The notes: generated from the sequence alone by a model not told the origin. 54,152 nucleotides of DNA from Bacillus sp. HNG (GCF_003400205.1 NZ_QUQV01000021.1:1-54152), one strand, 5' to 3'. Shown: positions 11,222 to 21,361, counted from the stretch's first letter. Program-made: numbers and translations.

Positions 11222-11654
11222 ACCAAGAAAAGCGGAAGCGACTCGCCCAGAAACGAGAAAATTGGAAGCTCCGACAAAGAGGCGCTTTTAGCCTCTGTCA
11301 GAGGAGCTGAAATTTCTCGAGTTTCTAGTCGCTGGAGCTGGAAAAAAGGAAAGTGGAAGTGACTGGCATAGAATTGAAAAACTGAAGCTCCGGCAAAGAG
11401 GTATATTTCACTTCAGCGAGAGGAATTGAAAATTCTCTGGTTTCTAGTCATTAGATCTAGACAGATAAGTTGAAATGCTTCGCTTAAAAGTGAGAAAACC
11501 GACCAACTTAAGATGCCTTGTCCTGTGGCTAAGTCGGTACTAGCACCTCCTGTGTGGGGGAAATCTGACAAAGAGGCGCTTTTAGCCTCTGCCGGAGGAG
11601 CTGAAGTTATTCGAATTTCTAGGCGTTGAAGCTGGACAACCAAGAAAAGCAGAA
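11219..11654 (+). repeat. Array of ~115-bp hairpin repeats between oriC and rpmH
   Basis: Copy 1 is at ~11221-11342 and copy 2 at ~11346-11462. Copy 3, missing its first half, is at ~11561-11637. The unit has the core CTCCGACAAAGAGGCG...GCCTCTGTCAGAGGAG, which forms a long imperfect hairpin, followed by TTTCTAGTCG-CTGGAGCTGGAC. The block is flanked by direct repeats ACAACCAAGAAAAGC (11219-11233 and 11636-11650). The gyrB-gyrA element at 4110-4253 shares the core. There is no credible coding frame; a short open frame on the minus strand within it is composed of repeat sequence. Confidence 0.8.
11499..11559 (+). repeat. Nested-hairpin repeat, diverged copy (inside the array)
   Basis: It keeps the plan of the copies at 7991 and 19589: an outer stem CCGAC/GTCGG, an inner stem GCC/GGC around TTGTCCTGT, then a CAC...GTG hairpin with TCCTG in its loop. 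The outer stem differs from AAAGAC/GTCTTT on both arms, so pairing is preserved. It interrupts the ~115-bp repeat array. Confidence 0.65.
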
Positions 11655-11759
11655 GAGGGAATTTAAGGTTTGAGTAAATTTAAGGGAACTGTTACCGATC
11701 TCAATGCCTTTTTTCTATGAAGGAATTTTTTTATCCAAAATATAGTACTTCAAATAAGG

Positions 11760-11789
11760 TTGACATCTTTTATTGATTTTCACTATAAT
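11760..11789 (+). promoter_or_regulatory. rpmH promoter (sigma-A type)
   Basis: TTGACA (11760-11765) and TATAAT (11784-11789) are both perfect hexamers with an 18-base gap, about 57 bases before rpmH. Confidence 0.88.
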
Positions 11790-11845
11790 TAGTAAGACTG
11801 TCTGATGTGTAAATTGAGAGTTAATTCCTCAGGGAGGTGTCATAT

Positions 11846-11980
11846 ATGAAAAGAACATATCAACCAAGCAAACGTAAACACAGTAAAGTTCACGGATTCC
11901 GTAGTCGTATGAGCTCTAAAAACGGACGTAAAGTTCTTGCTCGTCGTCGTCAAAAAGGAAGAAAAGTATTATCAGCATAG
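11846..11980 (+). CDS. rpmH: 50S ribosomal protein L34
   Basis: This 44-aa, extremely basic protein starts [18 protein letters not shown] and ends GRKVLSA, the standard L34 sequence of the large subunit. The ATG follows AGGGAGGTG. It is the first gene on the right side of oriC, with a perfect sigma-A promoter upstream and a hairpin terminator directly after the stop. Its order with rnpA is conserved across bacteria. Confidence 0.99.
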   Translation: MKRTYQPSKRKHSKVHGFRSRMSSKNGRKVLARRRQKGRKVLSA

Positions 11981-11981
11981 G

Positions 11982-12009
11982 CCACTGAAAGCTCAGTGGT
12001 CTTTTTTTC
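11982..12009 (+). terminator. Terminator or attenuator between rpmH and rnpA
   Basis: CCACTGA/TCAGTGG with loop AAGC is followed by TCTTTTTTT. It lies between two genes that are normally cotranscribed, so partial termination would set a high L34 to RnpA ratio; that is inference. Confidence 0.8.
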
Positions 12010-12041
12010 TAAAAGGACATGCCGTACGGGAGTTGTAAAAA

Positions 12042-12389
12042 ATGAAAAAAGAATACCGTATAAAAAAGAATCAAGATTTTCAAACGGTGTTTAAATCAGG
12101 GAAATCTTCAGCCAACCGGCAATTTATTGTCTACGTCTATCATAGAGAAGAGTTAGAGCATTTCCGCATTGGCTTATCCGTCAGTAAAAAAATTGGAAAC
12201 GCTGTTACTAGAAATCGCATTAAACGATTGATTCGTCAATTCTTTCTTGAGCACAAAGAACAGGTTCAAATTAAGGATTATGTGATCATTGCCAGGAAGC
12301 CTGTTGCTGAGATGAACTATGAAGAAGTAAAGAAAAGCTTACTTCATGTACTAAAGGTGGCAAAAGTGTTAAAAAAAGTCCAAAAATAG
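12042..12389 (+). CDS. rnpA: Ribonuclease P protein component
   Basis: This 115-aa basic protein is the cofactor of the RNase P ribozyme that matures tRNA 5' ends. The family signature is in [20 protein letters not shown], containing the conserved RNR motif. It starts [14 protein letters not shown] behind GGGAG. It lies 61 bases after rpmH and 140 before spoIIIJ, a highly conserved neighbourhood. Confidence 0.98.
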   Translation: MKKEYRIKKNQDFQTVFKSGKSSANRQFIVYVYHREELEHFRIGLSVSKKIGNAVTRNRIKRLIRQFFLEHKEQVQIKDYVIIARKPVAEMNYEEVKKSLLHVLKVAKVLKKVQK

Positions 12390-12529
12390 CCGACTTTTTT
12401 CAAAGGAAAGAAAGAAATTTGACTATAAAGATGGTAGAATACAAGGGTACATATTGATTTTTATTCGAATGAATATGTTTCATAATATATATTTACCTTT
12501 AGGATATTTAGAACTAGGAGGAAAAGTAG

Positions 12530-13303
12530 TTGAAAAGGCGAATATTATTAATAAGTGCGCTAATAGGATTAATTCTTCTATTATCTGGGTGTTCCCAAAT
12601 AAATGATCCGATTACCGCGGAAAGTACAGGGTTTTGGAACAAATATTTTGTTTATCCATTATCCTGGCTGATTACTTATTTTGCTGAACTTTTTAGCAAC
12701 AACTATGGTTTAGCAATTATCATTGTTACTCTTTTAATTCGTTTTGCTTTATTGCCATTAATGATCAAACAAACAAAGAGTTCAAAAGCAATGCAAGCAA
12801 TTCAACCTGAGCTAAAAGCACTTCGTGAAAAATACAGCTCAAAGGACCAAGCAACACAACAAAAGCTACAACAAGAAACGATGCAGCTTTTCCAAAAACA
12901 TGGTGTCAATCCACTAGCGGGATGTTTCCCATTATTGATTCAAATGCCAATTTTAATTGGATTCTACCATGCAATTATGAGAACGAGAGAAATTGCTGAA
13001 CACAACTTCTTATGGTTTGACTTAGGTGAGTCAGATCCATATTATATTCTTCCTTTAGTTGCTGGTATAACGACATTTATCCAACAGAAAATTACGATGA
13101 TGGGAATGGAAAATAACCCACAAATGGCAATGATGCTATGGTTAATGCCAATTATGATTGTTGTCTTTGCGATCAGCTTCCCAGCAGCGTTATCTTTATA
13201 CTGGGTAGTGGGTAACATCTTTATGATTGTCCAAACGATTTTAATAAAAGGTCCAGATATTAGAGCGGCTAAGTCTGGAGATGCGGGAGGAGCCAAAAAG
13301 TGA
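12530..13303 (+). CDS. spoIIIJ: Membrane protein insertase YidC/SpoIIIJ
   Basis: This YidC/Oxa1/Alb3 insertase is 257 aa. It helps insert membrane proteins and, in Bacillus, supports the SpoIIIA-SpoIIQ channel during spore development. The N-terminus is a lipoprotein signal with lipobox LSGC (Cys21). Five hydrophobic segments follow, including the hairpin region and the motif [15 protein letters not shown]. The start is TTG 12530 behind AGGAGG. It overlaps jag by 4 bases, so the two are translationally coupled. In B. subtilis a second copy (YqjG) exists; the choice of SpoIIIJ is based on the locus. Confidence 0.97.
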   Translation: MKRRILLISALIGLILLLSGCSQINDPITAESTGFWNKYFVYPLSWLITYFAELFSNNYGLAIIIVTLLIRFALLPLMIKQTKSSKAMQAIQPELKALREKYSSKDQATQQKLQQETMQLFQKHGVNPLAGCFPLLIQMPILIGFYHAIMRTREIAEHNFLWFDLGESDPYYILPLVAGITTFIQQKITMMGMENNPQMAMMLWLMPIMIVVFAISFPAALSLYWVVGNIFMIVQTILIKGPDIRAAKSGDAGGAKK

Positions 13304-13920
13304 AACAAGTAACTGCTACAGGGCAAACCGTCGATGAAGCAGTAGAGTCAGCTTTAGCTCAACTAAGTACAACAAGAGACCGCACCGAAATACAAATCAT
13401 CGATGAGGGTAAAAAAGGGATATTTGGAATTTTTGGAACAAAGCCAGCTGTTGTCAAAGTAACTGTGAAAATCGACCCGGTCGAAGAGGCACAAAAGTTT
13501 TTAGAAAAGGTTATTTCATCAATGGGTGTTCAAGCAAAATTGGATATTTTTCGAAATGGAAAGAATGTGACTTTCCAATTATCCGGTGAAAAAATGGCTG
13601 TGTTAATAGGAAAAAGAGGCCAAACCTTAAATTCATTACAGTATTTAACACAACTGGTTGCCAATCGATTTTCAGATCATTATTTAAATATTATGGTGGA
13701 CGCTGAAAACTATCGAGGTCGACGCGAAGAAACCTTGGTTCAATTGGCAGAAAGACTTGCTGATAAAGTAAATCGAACAAAGCAGGATGTTAAATTAGAG
13801 CCAATGCCTTCGTACGAACGAAAGGTGATTCATACAGCCCTTGCCAATCATGCGAAGGTTAAAACATCTTCAAGTGGTTCAGATCCAAACCGATATATTG
13901 TGATTTCACCAGTAAAATAA
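13300..13920 (+). CDS. jag: RNA-binding protein Jag/KhpB
   Basis: This 206-aa protein has three parts: an N-terminal Jag_N domain (~1-50, with KKGIFGIFG), a KH domain (~75-145, with [16 protein letters not shown]) and a C-terminal R3H domain (~150-206, with [12 protein letters not shown]). Family members bind RNA and in other Firmicutes affect cell division and elongation with KhpA. It starts at a GTG that overlaps the spoIIIJ stop (GTGA). A strong terminator follows. Confidence 0.96.
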   Translation: MKQVTATGQTVDEAVESALAQLSTTRDRTEIQIIDEGKKGIFGIFGTKPAVVKVTVKIDPVEEAQKFLEKVISSMGVQAKLDIFRNGKNVTFQLSGEKMAVLIGKRGQTLNSLQYLTQLVANRFSDHYLNIMVDAENYRGRREETLVQLAERLADKVNRTKQDVKLEPMPSYERKVIHTALANHAKVKTSSSGSDPNRYIVISPVK

Positions 13921-13928
13921 ATAGAGAT

Positions 13929-13957
13929 GAGCCTAGGCATGTGCCTAGGCTTTTTTG
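13929..13957 (+). terminator. Terminator of the rnpA-spoIIIJ-jag unit
   Basis: GCCTAGGC, ATGT, GCCTAGGC is followed by TTTTTTG, 10 bases after the jag stop. Confidence 0.92.
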
Positions 13958-14060
13958 TGCACTTTTTTAATAGGGAAAGCGACTCGGTCTTTTTAGAGAA
14001 CAAACTGTTATATTACAGTAATAATTTATAATATACATAAGGATGAGTTCTTCATTATTG

Positions 14061-14181
14061 TTATTCACATGTGGATAAGATAAAATGGAGTGTAGTTTAT
14101 TTTAGGAAAACTAGAATTTGTTTTCCTTGTGGATAAATAGGTAATACTAGCAGAAAGAAGATATCTAAAAAGTTATTCACA
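14061..14181. promoter_or_regulatory. DnaA-box cluster upstream of mnmE
   Basis: The 315-base gap before mnmE holds two perfect boxes on the minus strand (14070-14078 and 14128-14136) and two TTATTCACA boxes (14061-14069 and 14173-14181). The first pair abuts head to head. No gene is visible in the gap. The cluster lies 3 kb from oriC, so it may regulate mnmE or titrate DnaA. Confidence 0.8.
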
Positions 14182-14235
14182 GTTTTAGGGAAAAAGCAGA
14201 ATGAATGGAATGTTGATATATAAGAAGGTGAAAAA

Positions 14236-15612
14236 ATGGAGTTTGATACAATAGCAGCCATTTCAACTCCAATGGGAGAAGGAGCAATTGCAATTGTTCG
14301 ATTAAGTGGGGATGAAGCAGTCGATATTGCTAACCGAGTATTTAAAGGAAAAAATCTAAAAGAGGTAGACTCACATACAATTCATTATGGACATATTGTA
14401 GATCCAGATACGAATCAAGTCGTAGAGGAAGTAATGCTAACCATGATGAGAGGACCTAGGACCTTTACGAGAGAGGATGTAATTGAAATCAATTGCCACG
14501 GTGGACTCGTATCGGTAAATCGAGTTCTCCAGCTGGTCCTTACCAATGGAGCAAGACTAGCTGAACCTGGAGAATTTACAAAGCGTGCCTTTTTAAATGG
14601 TCGGATAGATCTCTCTCAGGCAGAAGCAGTTATGGATTTAATCCGTGCAAAGACTGACCGTGCAATGAATGTAGCAATTGGTCAAATGGAAGGAAAATTA
14701 TCTACCCTTATTAATCGTTTACGTCAAGAATTGCTTGAGACATTGGCACATATTGAAGTGAATATAGATTATCCAGAGTATGATGACGTCGAGGAGATGA
14801 CCCATCGTGTGTTACTGGAAAAAGCCAGCAAAGTACGTGTGGAAATCATAAAATTATTAGAAACCTCAAACCAAGGGAAAATTTTACGAGAAGGCTTATC
14901 TACTGTTATTATAGGTAGACCGAATGTTGGAAAATCGTCTTTATTAAATAGCCTCGTTCATGAAAATAAGGCAATTGTAACAGATATCCCAGGAACAACT
15001 CGAGATGTGATTGAAGAATATGTCAATGTACGAGGTGTTCCTTTACGTCTTGTCGATACTGCCGGAATCCGTGAAACGGAGGATATCGTGGAACGAATTG
15101 GTGTTGAACGTTCACGCGAAGTTTTGAAAAAAGCGGATCTTATTTTACTTGTGTTAAACTACGGGGATGAGTTCACGGAAGAGGACGAGCGTTTATTTGA
15201 AGCTGTCTCAGGTATGGATACAATCGTTATCATTAATAAAACAGACCTTCCGCAAAAGATAAATATGGAAAGAGTTAGGGAGCTTGCAAAAGACAACCCA
15301 ATGGTTACAACCTCTTTACTAGAGGAAAAAGGGGTAGATGCTCTAGAAGAAGCGATTTCCTCCTTGTTTTTTACTGGTAATGTCGAAGCAAATGATTTAA
15401 CATATGTTTCTAATTCTCGTCATATTGCCTTGTTGACGCAAGCGAAAAAATCAATTGAAGATGCTATTTCAGGCGTGGAGTCTGATTTACCAATTGATAT
15501 GGTTCAAATTGATTTAACAAGAACATGGGAGCTATTAGGGGAAATTGTCGGAGATGCTGTTCACGAAAGCTTAATCAATCAGCTATTTTCACAATTTTGT
15601 TTAGGAAAATAG
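14236..15612 (+). CDS. mnmE: tRNA modification GTPase MnmE
   Basis: MnmE is a GTPase that with MnmG builds the 5-(carboxymethylaminomethyl) group on U34 of certain tRNAs. This one is 458 aa. The N-terminal tetrahydrofolate-binding domain starts [17 protein letters not shown] helical region carries an inserted G domain with [12 protein letters not shown] near 230, [12 protein letters not shown] and NKTD. The C-terminus is CLGK, with the conserved catalytic cysteine (most relatives have CIGK). The ATG follows AAGAAGGTG. It sits 20 bases before mnmG, in one operon. Confidence 0.98.
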   Translation: MEFDTIAAISTPMGEGAIAIVRLSGDEAVDIANRVFKGKNLKEVDSHTIHYGHIVDPDTNQVVEEVMLTMMRGPRTFTREDVIEINCHGGLVSVNRVLQLVLTNGARLAEPGEFTKRAFLNGRIDLSQAEAVMDLIRAKTDRAMNVAIGQMEGKLSTLINRLRQELLETLAHIEVNIDYPEYDDVEEMTHRVLLEKASKVRVEIIKLLETSNQGKILREGLSTVIIGRPNVGKSSLLNSLVHENKAIVTDIPGTTRDVIEEYVNVRGVPLRLVDTAGIRETEDIVERIGVERSREVLKKADLILLVLNYGDEFTEEDERLFEAVSGMDTIVIINKTDLPQKINMERVRELAKDNPMVTTSLLEEKGVDALEEAISSLFFTGNVEANDLTYVSNSRHIALLTQAKKSIEDAISGVESDLPIDMVQIDLTRTWELLGEIVGDAVHESLINQLFSQFCLGK

Positions 15613-15632
15613 AAGTAGAGGAGGAAGTAACA

Positions 15633-17516
15633 TTGAGCTATGATGCCGGTAATTACGATGTCATTGTCATTGGTGCAGGTCATGCGGGCAGTGAAGCGGG
15701 TTTAGCTTCTGCTCGTCTAGGTGCCAAAACACTGATGATTACAATCAATTTAGATATGGTCGCATTTATGCCATGTAACCCATCCATAGGAGGACCTGCC
15801 AAAGGAACTGTTGTTCGTGAAATTGATGCCTTGGGCGGTGAAATGGCTAAAAATATAGATAAAACACATATTCAAATGAGAATGCTGAACACAGGGAAAG
15901 GTCCAGCTGTTCGCGCTTTACGTGCGCAGGCTGATAAGTTTTCCTATCAACATGAAATGAAAAAAACATTAGAAAACGAACCGAATTTAACCCTTGTTCA
16001 AGGAATGGTGGAACGTCTAATCGTTGAAGATGATGTGTGTAAAGGTGTTGTTACGAAAACAGGTGCCACCTACCATGCCAAAACAGTAGTCATTACAACA
16101 GGTACATTTTTACGTGGTGAAATCATTATTGGTGAATTAAAGTACTCAAGTGGACCAAATAACCAACAACCATCTATTAAGCTGTCTGAGCAACTTGAGG
16201 AGCTAGGCTTCAATTTAGTGCGTTTTAAGACGGGTACACCACCACGTGTTAATAGCCATACGATTGACTACAGTAAAACAGAAATCCAACCAGGTGATGA
16301 GACACCTAGAGCTTTTTCCTATGAAACGACAAAATACATCACCGATCAGCTTCCATGCTGGTTAACATACACAAGTGAAAAAACACACCAAATTATTGAT
16401 GCAAATTTACATCGTTCTCCGATGTATTCTGGAATGATTAAAGGAACCGGACCACGTTACTGCCCATCAATTGAGGATAAGGTAGTACGTTTCCATGACA
16501 AGCCGAGACATCAAATTTTCCTTGAACCAGAAGGAAGAAACACACAGGAGGTCTATGTTCAAGGACTTTCTACAAGCTTACCTGAAGAAGTACAACATCG
16601 TTTAATTGCCTCTGTTCCAGGACTTGAAAATGCCCAAATGATGAGACCAGGATATGCGATTGAATACGATGCGATTATCCCAACTCAACTTTGGCCAACA
16701 CTTGAAACGAAAAAAATCAAAAATCTTTATTCAGCGGGTCAAATAAATGGAACATCTGGATATGAGGAAGCGGCAGCCCAAGGGATTATGGCTGGTATTA
16801 ATGCGGGGAGACGTGCTCTTGATAAAGAGGAAGTTATTTTAAGTCGTTCAGATGCTTATATCGGTGTACTTATTGATGATTTGGTTACAAAAGGTACAGC
16901 TGAACCATATCGTCTTTTAACTTCACGTGCGGAATATCGTTTACTTCTTCGTCACGACAATGCCGATCTACGTTTAACCGAGCTTGGTCATGAAATTGGG
17001 TTAATTCCTGAAGAAAGATATCAAAAGTTCTTAGATAAAAAAGCAGCTATTGAACAAGAAATGGACCGTCTTCAAGGTATACGCATCAAACCAACAGATG
17101 AAGTACAAGAACTAATTCGTTCAGTTGGTGGAAGTGAGTTAAAAGATGGCATTTTAGCATCTGATTTATTAAAACGACCTGAAATGACCTATGAGCATAT
17201 TCAGAAATTAGCTCCTAGTGAACAAGAGATTCATCCTGATGTTGCAGAGCAAATTGAGATTCAAATCAAGTATGAAGGATATATTCAAAAATCCTTACAG
17301 CAAGTTGAAAAATTAAAGCGGATGGAAGATAAAAAAATCCCTGAAAACATTGATTATGATGCTATTTCTGGTTTAGCAAATGAAGCTAGAGCGAATTTGA
17401 AAGAAGTACATCCTTTGTCAATTGCTCAAGCGTCTAGAATTTCAGGTGTAAATCCAGCTGATATTTCCATTCTGCTCGTATACCTTGAGCAAGGGAAAAT
17501 TGCACGGGTAAACTAA
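15633..17516 (+). CDS. mnmG: tRNA modification FAD enzyme MnmG (GidA)
   Basis: This is the FAD-dependent partner of MnmE, 627 aa, as expected. The dinucleotide-binding motif is [14 protein letters not shown] near the N-terminus. The GidA signature [17 protein letters not shown] lies near residue 55, and [12 protein letters not shown] near 375. The start is TTG 15633 ([10 protein letters not shown]) behind AGAGGAGG. A frame open further upstream overlaps mnmE and is not supported. Confidence 0.98.
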   Translation: MSYDAGNYDVIVIGAGHAGSEAGLASARLGAKTLMITINLDMVAFMPCNPSIGGPAKGTVVREIDALGGEMAKNIDKTHIQMRMLNTGKGPAVRALRAQADKFSYQHEMKKTLENEPNLTLVQGMVERLIVEDDVCKGVVTKTGATYHAKTVVITTGTFLRGEIIIGELKYSSGPNNQQPSIKLSEQLEELGFNLVRFKTGTPPRVNSHTIDYSKTEIQPGDETPRAFSYETTKYITDQLPCWLTYTSEKTHQIIDANLHRSPMYSGMIKGTGPRYCPSIEDKVVRFHDKPRHQIFLEPEGRNTQEVYVQGLSTSLPEEVQHRLIASVPGLENAQMMRPGYAIEYDAIIPTQLWPTLETKKIKNLYSAGQINGTSGYEEAAAQGIMAGINAGRRALDKEEVILSRSDAYIGVLIDDLVTKGTAEPYRLLTSRAEYRLLLRHDNADLRLTELGHEIGLIPEERYQKFLDKKAAIEQEMDRLQGIRIKPTDEVQELIRSVGGSELKDGILASDLLKRPEMTYEHIQKLAPSEQEIHPDVAEQIEIQIKYEGYIQKSLQQVEKLKRMEDKKIPENIDYDAISGLANEARANLKEVHPLSIAQASRISGVNPADISILLVYLEQGKIARVN

Positions 17517-17534
17517 TTGGGAAGGAAACGCTAA

Positions 17535-18251
17535 ATGGACACTTCATTATTTACATCTATGTTGGAGGAGAAGGGGATTTCCCTTTCTTCCACCCAACTA
17601 AATCAGTTTGAAATCTATTACAAATTATTAGTTGAATGGAATGAAAAAATGAACCTTACGGCGATTACAGAGAAGCCTGAGGTATATTTAAAGCATTTTT
17701 ACGATTCGATTTCAGCTGGATTTTATTTTGATTTTACAAAGGAATATTCGATTTGTGATGTAGGAGCGGGTGCGGGCTTTCCAAGTATCCCTCTAAAAAT
17801 CTGTTTTCCAAATTTAAAAATTTCAATTGTTGACTCACTCCAAAAGCGAATTACTTTCCTCAATGAGCTTTCAAAGGAGCTTCAGCTTGAAAATGTGACA
17901 TTTTATCATGATCGTGCTGAAACCTTTGGGCAAAAGGGAGAAATTCGGGAATCCTTTGATATTGTAATGGCAAGAGCTGTTGCTAGAATGTCTGTATTAA
18001 GTGAATTATGTTTGCCGCTTGTGAAGGTAAATGGAACGTTTATTGCAATGAAAGCTTCCTCCGTAGCAGAAGAGCTAGAGGAAGGGAAAAAAGCCATCAC
18101 AGCACTGGGTGGAAACTTAAAAGAGGTACATCACTTTTTATTACCGATTGAAAATAGTGACCGCAACATTGTAATCATCGAAAAGAAGAAACCAACACCA
18201 AAAAAATACCCTCGTAAACCAGGGACACCAAATCGTTCACCTATTAAATAA
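17535..18251 (+). CDS. rsmG: 16S rRNA (guanine527-N7)-methyltransferase RsmG
   Basis: This 238-aa SAM-dependent methyltransferase modifies G527 of 16S rRNA; loss gives low-level streptomycin resistance in several bacteria. The SAM motif is [16 protein letters not shown] near residue 75, followed by [11 protein letters not shown] and [11 protein letters not shown]. The C-terminal tail is basic and proline-rich ([13 protein letters not shown]). The ATG follows AAGGAAAC, 18 bases after mnmG, so it closes the mnmE-mnmG-rsmG operon. Confidence 0.97.
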   Translation: MDTSLFTSMLEEKGISLSSTQLNQFEIYYKLLVEWNEKMNLTAITEKPEVYLKHFYDSISAGFYFDFTKEYSICDVGAGAGFPSIPLKICFPNLKISIVDSLQKRITFLNELSKELQLENVTFYHDRAETFGQKGEIRESFDIVMARAVARMSVLSELCLPLVKVNGTFIAMKASSVAEELEEGKKAITALGGNLKEVHHFLLPIENSDRNIVIIEKKKPTPKKYPRKPGTPNRSPIK

Positions 18252-18335
18252 TCAGTGGTGGACGATTTTATTACATGTAAATCTTTTGTAGCCCCACGAA
18301 TTAGTAGAAAGATAGTAAGATTTTTGTAAAATTCA

Positions 18336-18344
18336 TGTTATAAT
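18336..18344 (+). promoter_or_regulatory. Candidate extended -10 promoter for noc
   Basis: TGTTATAAT gives a perfect TATAAT with a TGn extension, about 60 bases before noc. The -35 region is weak. Confidence 0.5.
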
Positions 18345-18407
18345 AGAAGGAATGAGAGAGAAAATAGAGAATACGTATTAGTGGGAGTTCTAAGGGGTGG
18401 TGGAATT

Positions 18408-19310
18408 ATGAAACATCCATTTTCACGATTATTCAGTATCGGTGAAAAAGATGATAAACAACAAATGAATCAAGAACAGGTGGTAGAAACACAATTAGAG
18501 GATTCAATAGATGATGAAGAGACACACCTGGAGGAAGTACGACAAATTCCGATAAATGAGATTGTTCCAAACCGATATCAACCGAGAACTGTTTTTGCAG
18601 AGGATAAAATAAAAGAGCTTGCATTAACCATACGTACACATGGAATCATCCAACCCATTGTTGTTCGACAATTTGCTGATAATCAATATGAAATCATTGC
18701 TGGTGAACGACGTTGGAGAGCCGTTCAAACCCTTGAATGGGAGACAATTCCAGCAATTATAAAAGAATTCAATGATGCAGAAACCGCATCCGTTGCGTTG
18801 ATCGAAAACCTACAACGAGAAGAATTATCAGCGATTGAAGAGGCGTATGCTTATGCTAGATTACTAGAATTACATAATCTTACACAGGAAGCGCTAGCTC
18901 AGCGATTAGGGAAAGGTCAGTCGACAATCGCAAATAAGTTGCGTTTATTAAAGTTGCCTGAAGAAGTCCAACAAATGCTTATGCAAAAGAAGCTTACAGA
19001 GCGTCATGCGAGAGCCTTGATCCCTCTTAAAGATCCAGAAAAACAAATTAAACTGATGCATGATATTATTGAAAAAGAGCTTAATGTTAAGCAAACAGAG
19101 GATCGTGTCGTAAAAATCCTTGAATTGGAAAAGGAGCAAAAGCGACCGAAGCCTAAATTCAAAGCAGTCAGTCGTGATATGAGAATCGCAATGAATACGA
19201 TTCGTCAATCATTAACAATGGTTGAGGAAAGTGGTGTCAACTTAAATACAGAAGAAGAAGAATTCGACGACTATTTCCAATTCACGATTCGAATTCCAAA
19301 AAATAAATAA
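18408..19310 (+). CDS. noc: Nucleoid occlusion protein Noc
   Basis: This ParB-family CTPase-fold protein binds Noc sites across the chromosome and prevents FtsZ assembly over the nucleoid. It is 300 aa. The start [10 protein letters not shown] is the membrane-targeting amphipathic helix, as in B. subtilis MKHSFSRFF. The ParB core has [19 protein letters not shown] and [15 protein letters not shown] helix-turn-helix follows near [16 protein letters not shown] 18408 is supported by AAGGGGTGGTGG; in-frame codons upstream are not needed. It is the paralogue of spo0J 2 kb further on. Confidence 0.97.
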   Translation: MKHPFSRLFSIGEKDDKQQMNQEQVVETQLEDSIDDEETHLEEVRQIPINEIVPNRYQPRTVFAEDKIKELALTIRTHGIIQPIVVRQFADNQYEIIAGERRWRAVQTLEWETIPAIIKEFNDAETASVALIENLQREELSAIEEAYAYARLLELHNLTQEALAQRLGKGQSTIANKLRLLKLPEEVQQMLMQKKLTERHARALIPLKDPEKQIKLMHDIIEKELNVKQTEDRVVKILELEKEQKRPKPKFKAVSRDMRIAMNTIRQSLTMVEESGVNLNTEEEEFDDYFQFTIRIPKNK

Positions 19311-19320
19311 TCAAATCCAT

Positions 19321-19354
19321 TTCCTTACCTTTACGAGGTAAGGGATTTTTTTTG
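19321..19354 (+). terminator. noc terminator
   Basis: CCTTACCT/AGGTAAGG around TTACG is followed by GATTTTTTTT, 12 bases after the noc stop. Confidence 0.9.
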
Positions 19355-19419
19355 AATTAGTTCGTGAACTGTTTTTTTGCATAAAACTTTGTAAAAAACA
19401 AACAATTTGTCATATGAAA

Positions 19420-19435
19420 TGTTTCACGTGAAACA
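19420..19435. other. parS site (noc-soj gap)
   Basis: TGTTTCACGTGAAACA, a perfect 16-base palindromic parS, is the loading site for Spo0J/ParB. It is one of four in this window and the only one outside a gene. Confidence 0.97.
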
Positions 19436-19498
19436 TTTTTTATAAAAAAAGATAAACCCTATCATTTTTTCATGATAGAATAGTAAAAGTGATAGTAT

Positions 19499-19692
19499 AA
19501 ACTTATTCAGTTGGCAAACTTCAACCGAATAAGTTTAAGCCTCCGGCGGATGCCACAGATTTTCAAAGGAAATTTTGAGTATAGGATCAAAGACTAAGAA
19601 CGCCACTTCCTGTGGCAACGTCTTTGTGACCCACTTCCTGTGGGCCTAAAAATCTGGGCCCAAATACGCCAAGGCGCATGTGATAAAACCCC
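19499..19692 (+). repeat. Composite repeat before soj, containing nested-hairpin copy 2
   Basis: Three parts make up this non-coding block. The first is a hairpin AAACTTATTC...GAATAAGTTT (19499-19508, 19527-19536). The second is a spacer with CCTCCGGCGGATGCC and CAGATTTT, the latter matched by AAAATCTG near 19650. The third is the 64-base unit 19589-19652, nearly identical to the complement of 7991-8055. That unit folds as AAAGAC...GTCTTT around GCCAC/GTGGC, then CCCAC/GTGGG. The 436-base noc-soj gap holds only this, parS and the noc terminator. Confidence 0.8.
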
Positions 19693-19746
19693 TCACTTTG
19701 TAAAAAAATGTAGAAAAGTAGTTTATAAGTGAAAGTAGGTGACATC

Positions 19747-20508
19747 GTGGGGAAAATCATCTCAATTTCTAACCAAAAGGGTGGAGTAGGGAAAACAACT
19801 ACTTCTGTTAACCTTAGCGCATGTTTAGCTTATGTCGGAAAGCGGGTTTTACTTGTCGACATTGACCCTCAAGGGAATGCAACAAGTGGTTGCGGCATAG
19901 AAAAGGCAAATGTAGATCAATGCATCTATGATGTGCTTGTTGATGATGTAGAAGCGAAGGATGTTACGGTTCCAACGACAGTTGAAAATTTATATATGAT
20001 TCCAGCAACAATCCAATTAGCGGGTGCTGAAATTGAGTTAGTGCCAACAATTTCTCGCGAGGTTCGTCTGAAAAGAGCCTTAGATGAAGTTAGAGACCAA
20101 TATGACTATATTATTATTGACTGTCCACCATCATTAGGTCTGTTAACATTAAATGCATTAACAGCTTCTGATACAGTGATCATTCCAGTTCAGTGTGAAT
20201 ATTACGCACTTGAGGGCCTAAGTCAGCTATTGAATACCATTCGTTTGGTTCAGAAACATCTTAATACAGATTTAATGATTGATGGAGTACTTTTAACCAT
20301 GCTTGATGCAAGAACAAACTTAGGTATTCAAGTCATTGAAGAAGTGAAAAAGTATTTCCAAGACAAAGTATATAAAACAATTATTCCAAGAAATGTACGA
20401 TTAAGTGAAGCTCCAAGTCACGGAGAACCGATCATCATCTATGATCCAAAATCAAGAGGTGCTGAAGTATACTTAGATCTTGCAAAGGAAGTGATTGTGA
20501 ATGGCTAA
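19747..20508 (+). CDS. soj: Chromosome partitioning ATPase Soj (ParA)
   Basis: This deviant-Walker ATPase acts with Spo0J in origin segregation and also modulates DnaA. It is 253 aa, identical in length to B. subtilis Soj. The deviant Walker A is KGGVGKTTTSVN at residues ~10-21, with DIDPQGNAT and DCPPSLGLLTLNAL following. The start is GTG 19747 behind AGTAGGTGA. It overlaps spo0J by 8 bases, giving translational coupling. Confidence 0.98.
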   Translation: MGKIISISNQKGGVGKTTTSVNLSACLAYVGKRVLLVDIDPQGNATSGCGIEKANVDQCIYDVLVDDVEAKDVTVPTTVENLYMIPATIQLAGAEIELVPTISREVRLKRALDEVRDQYDYIIIDCPPSLGLLTLNALTASDTVIIPVQCEYYALEGLSQLLNTIRLVQKHLNTDLMIDGVLLTMLDARTNLGIQVIEEVKKYFQDKVYKTIIPRNVRLSEAPSHGEPIIIYDPKSRGAEVYLDLAKEVIVNG

Positions 20509-21361
20509 GGGGTTAGGTAAAGGTTTTAATGCTTTATTTCCAACCATGGACGAAGTAGGTAAAGAAGAGGTTGTACAAGAGATTAAGGTTAATGAGTTAA
20601 AACCAAATCCATATCAACCAAGAAAGACATTTGAGCCAGAGGCAATTGCTGAGCTAAAGGAGTCCATCCTTACACATGGAGTTTTACAACCTTTAATTGT
20701 CCGAAAAACGATTAAGGGATATCAAATTGTAGCAGGTGAGAGACGATTCCGTGCTGCAAAGGAAGCAAAGCTAGCAACAGTTCCTGTTGTAGTTCGAGAG
20801 CTAGATGAGCAACAAATGATGGAAATTGCATTGCTCGAAAATCTACAACGTGAGGATTTATCACCAATAGAAGAAGCATTTGCTTACCAATCCTTAATAG
20901 ACCATTTAAAATTCACCCAAGAACAGCTTGCAAAAAGAGTAGGAAAAAGTAGACCACATATCGCGAACCATCTTCGTCTTTTATCTCTACCGAAACATGT
21001 ACAAAATTTAATTTCCGAAGGGAAATTGTCCATGGGACATGGACGTACATTATTAGGTCTTAAAAAGAAGGAAAAATTGAATGCGATAGTTGAAAAGGTT
21101 CTAGCAGAAGAACTTAATGTTCGTCAATTAGAGGCGTTGATTAATCAATTGAATCAAAATGTTCCACGTGAAACATCTAAACCACCAAAAAAGGAAAAGG
21201 ATGTCTTTATTAAAGAACAAGAGTCCTTCCTTCGCGAACGTTTTGGTACATCTGTAACGATTAAACAAACGAAGAAAAAAGGGAAAATTGAAATTGAGTT
21301 CTTTTCAAATGAAGATCTTGAAAGAATTCTTGAACTGTTAGAAACACCAAAAATCTCATAA
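20501..21361 (+). CDS. spo0J: Chromosome partitioning protein Spo0J (ParB)
   Basis: This ParB CTPase clamps at parS, spreads, loads SMC condensin and antagonises Soj. It is 286 aa. It starts MAKGLGKGFNALFP, with the Soj-stimulating Lys/Arg-rich N-terminus. The CTP-binding motifs are GERRFRAA and ENLQREDLSPIEEA, the HTH follows around VGKSRPHIANHLRLL, and the dimerisation domain is C-terminal. A parS (21160-21175) lies inside the gene, as in B. subtilis. A terminator follows. Confidence 0.98.
   Translation: MAKGLGKGFNALFPTMDEVGKEEVVQEIKVNELKPNPYQPRKTFEPEAIAELKESILTHGVLQPLIVRKTIKGYQIVAGERRFRAAKEAKLATVPVVVRELDEQQMMEIALLENLQREDLSPIEEAFAYQSLIDHLKFTQEQLAKRVGKSRPHIANHLRLLSLPKHVQNLISEGKLSMGHGRTLLGLKKKEKLNAIVEKVLAEELNVRQLEALINQLNQNVPRETSKPPKKEKDVFIKEQESFLRERFGTSVTIKQTKKKGKIEIEFFSNEDLERILELLETPKIS
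21160..21175. other. parS site inside spo0J
   Basis: TGTTCCACGTGAAACA is one base off the perfect palindrome and within the parS consensus. It encodes V-P-R-E-T in Spo0J. Confidence 0.95.

Noticed and set aside
11413-11643. Open frame of 76 codons on the minus strand in the oriC-rpmH gap
   Set aside because: It consists entirely of repeat-array sequence, has no ribosome site and no family resemblance.
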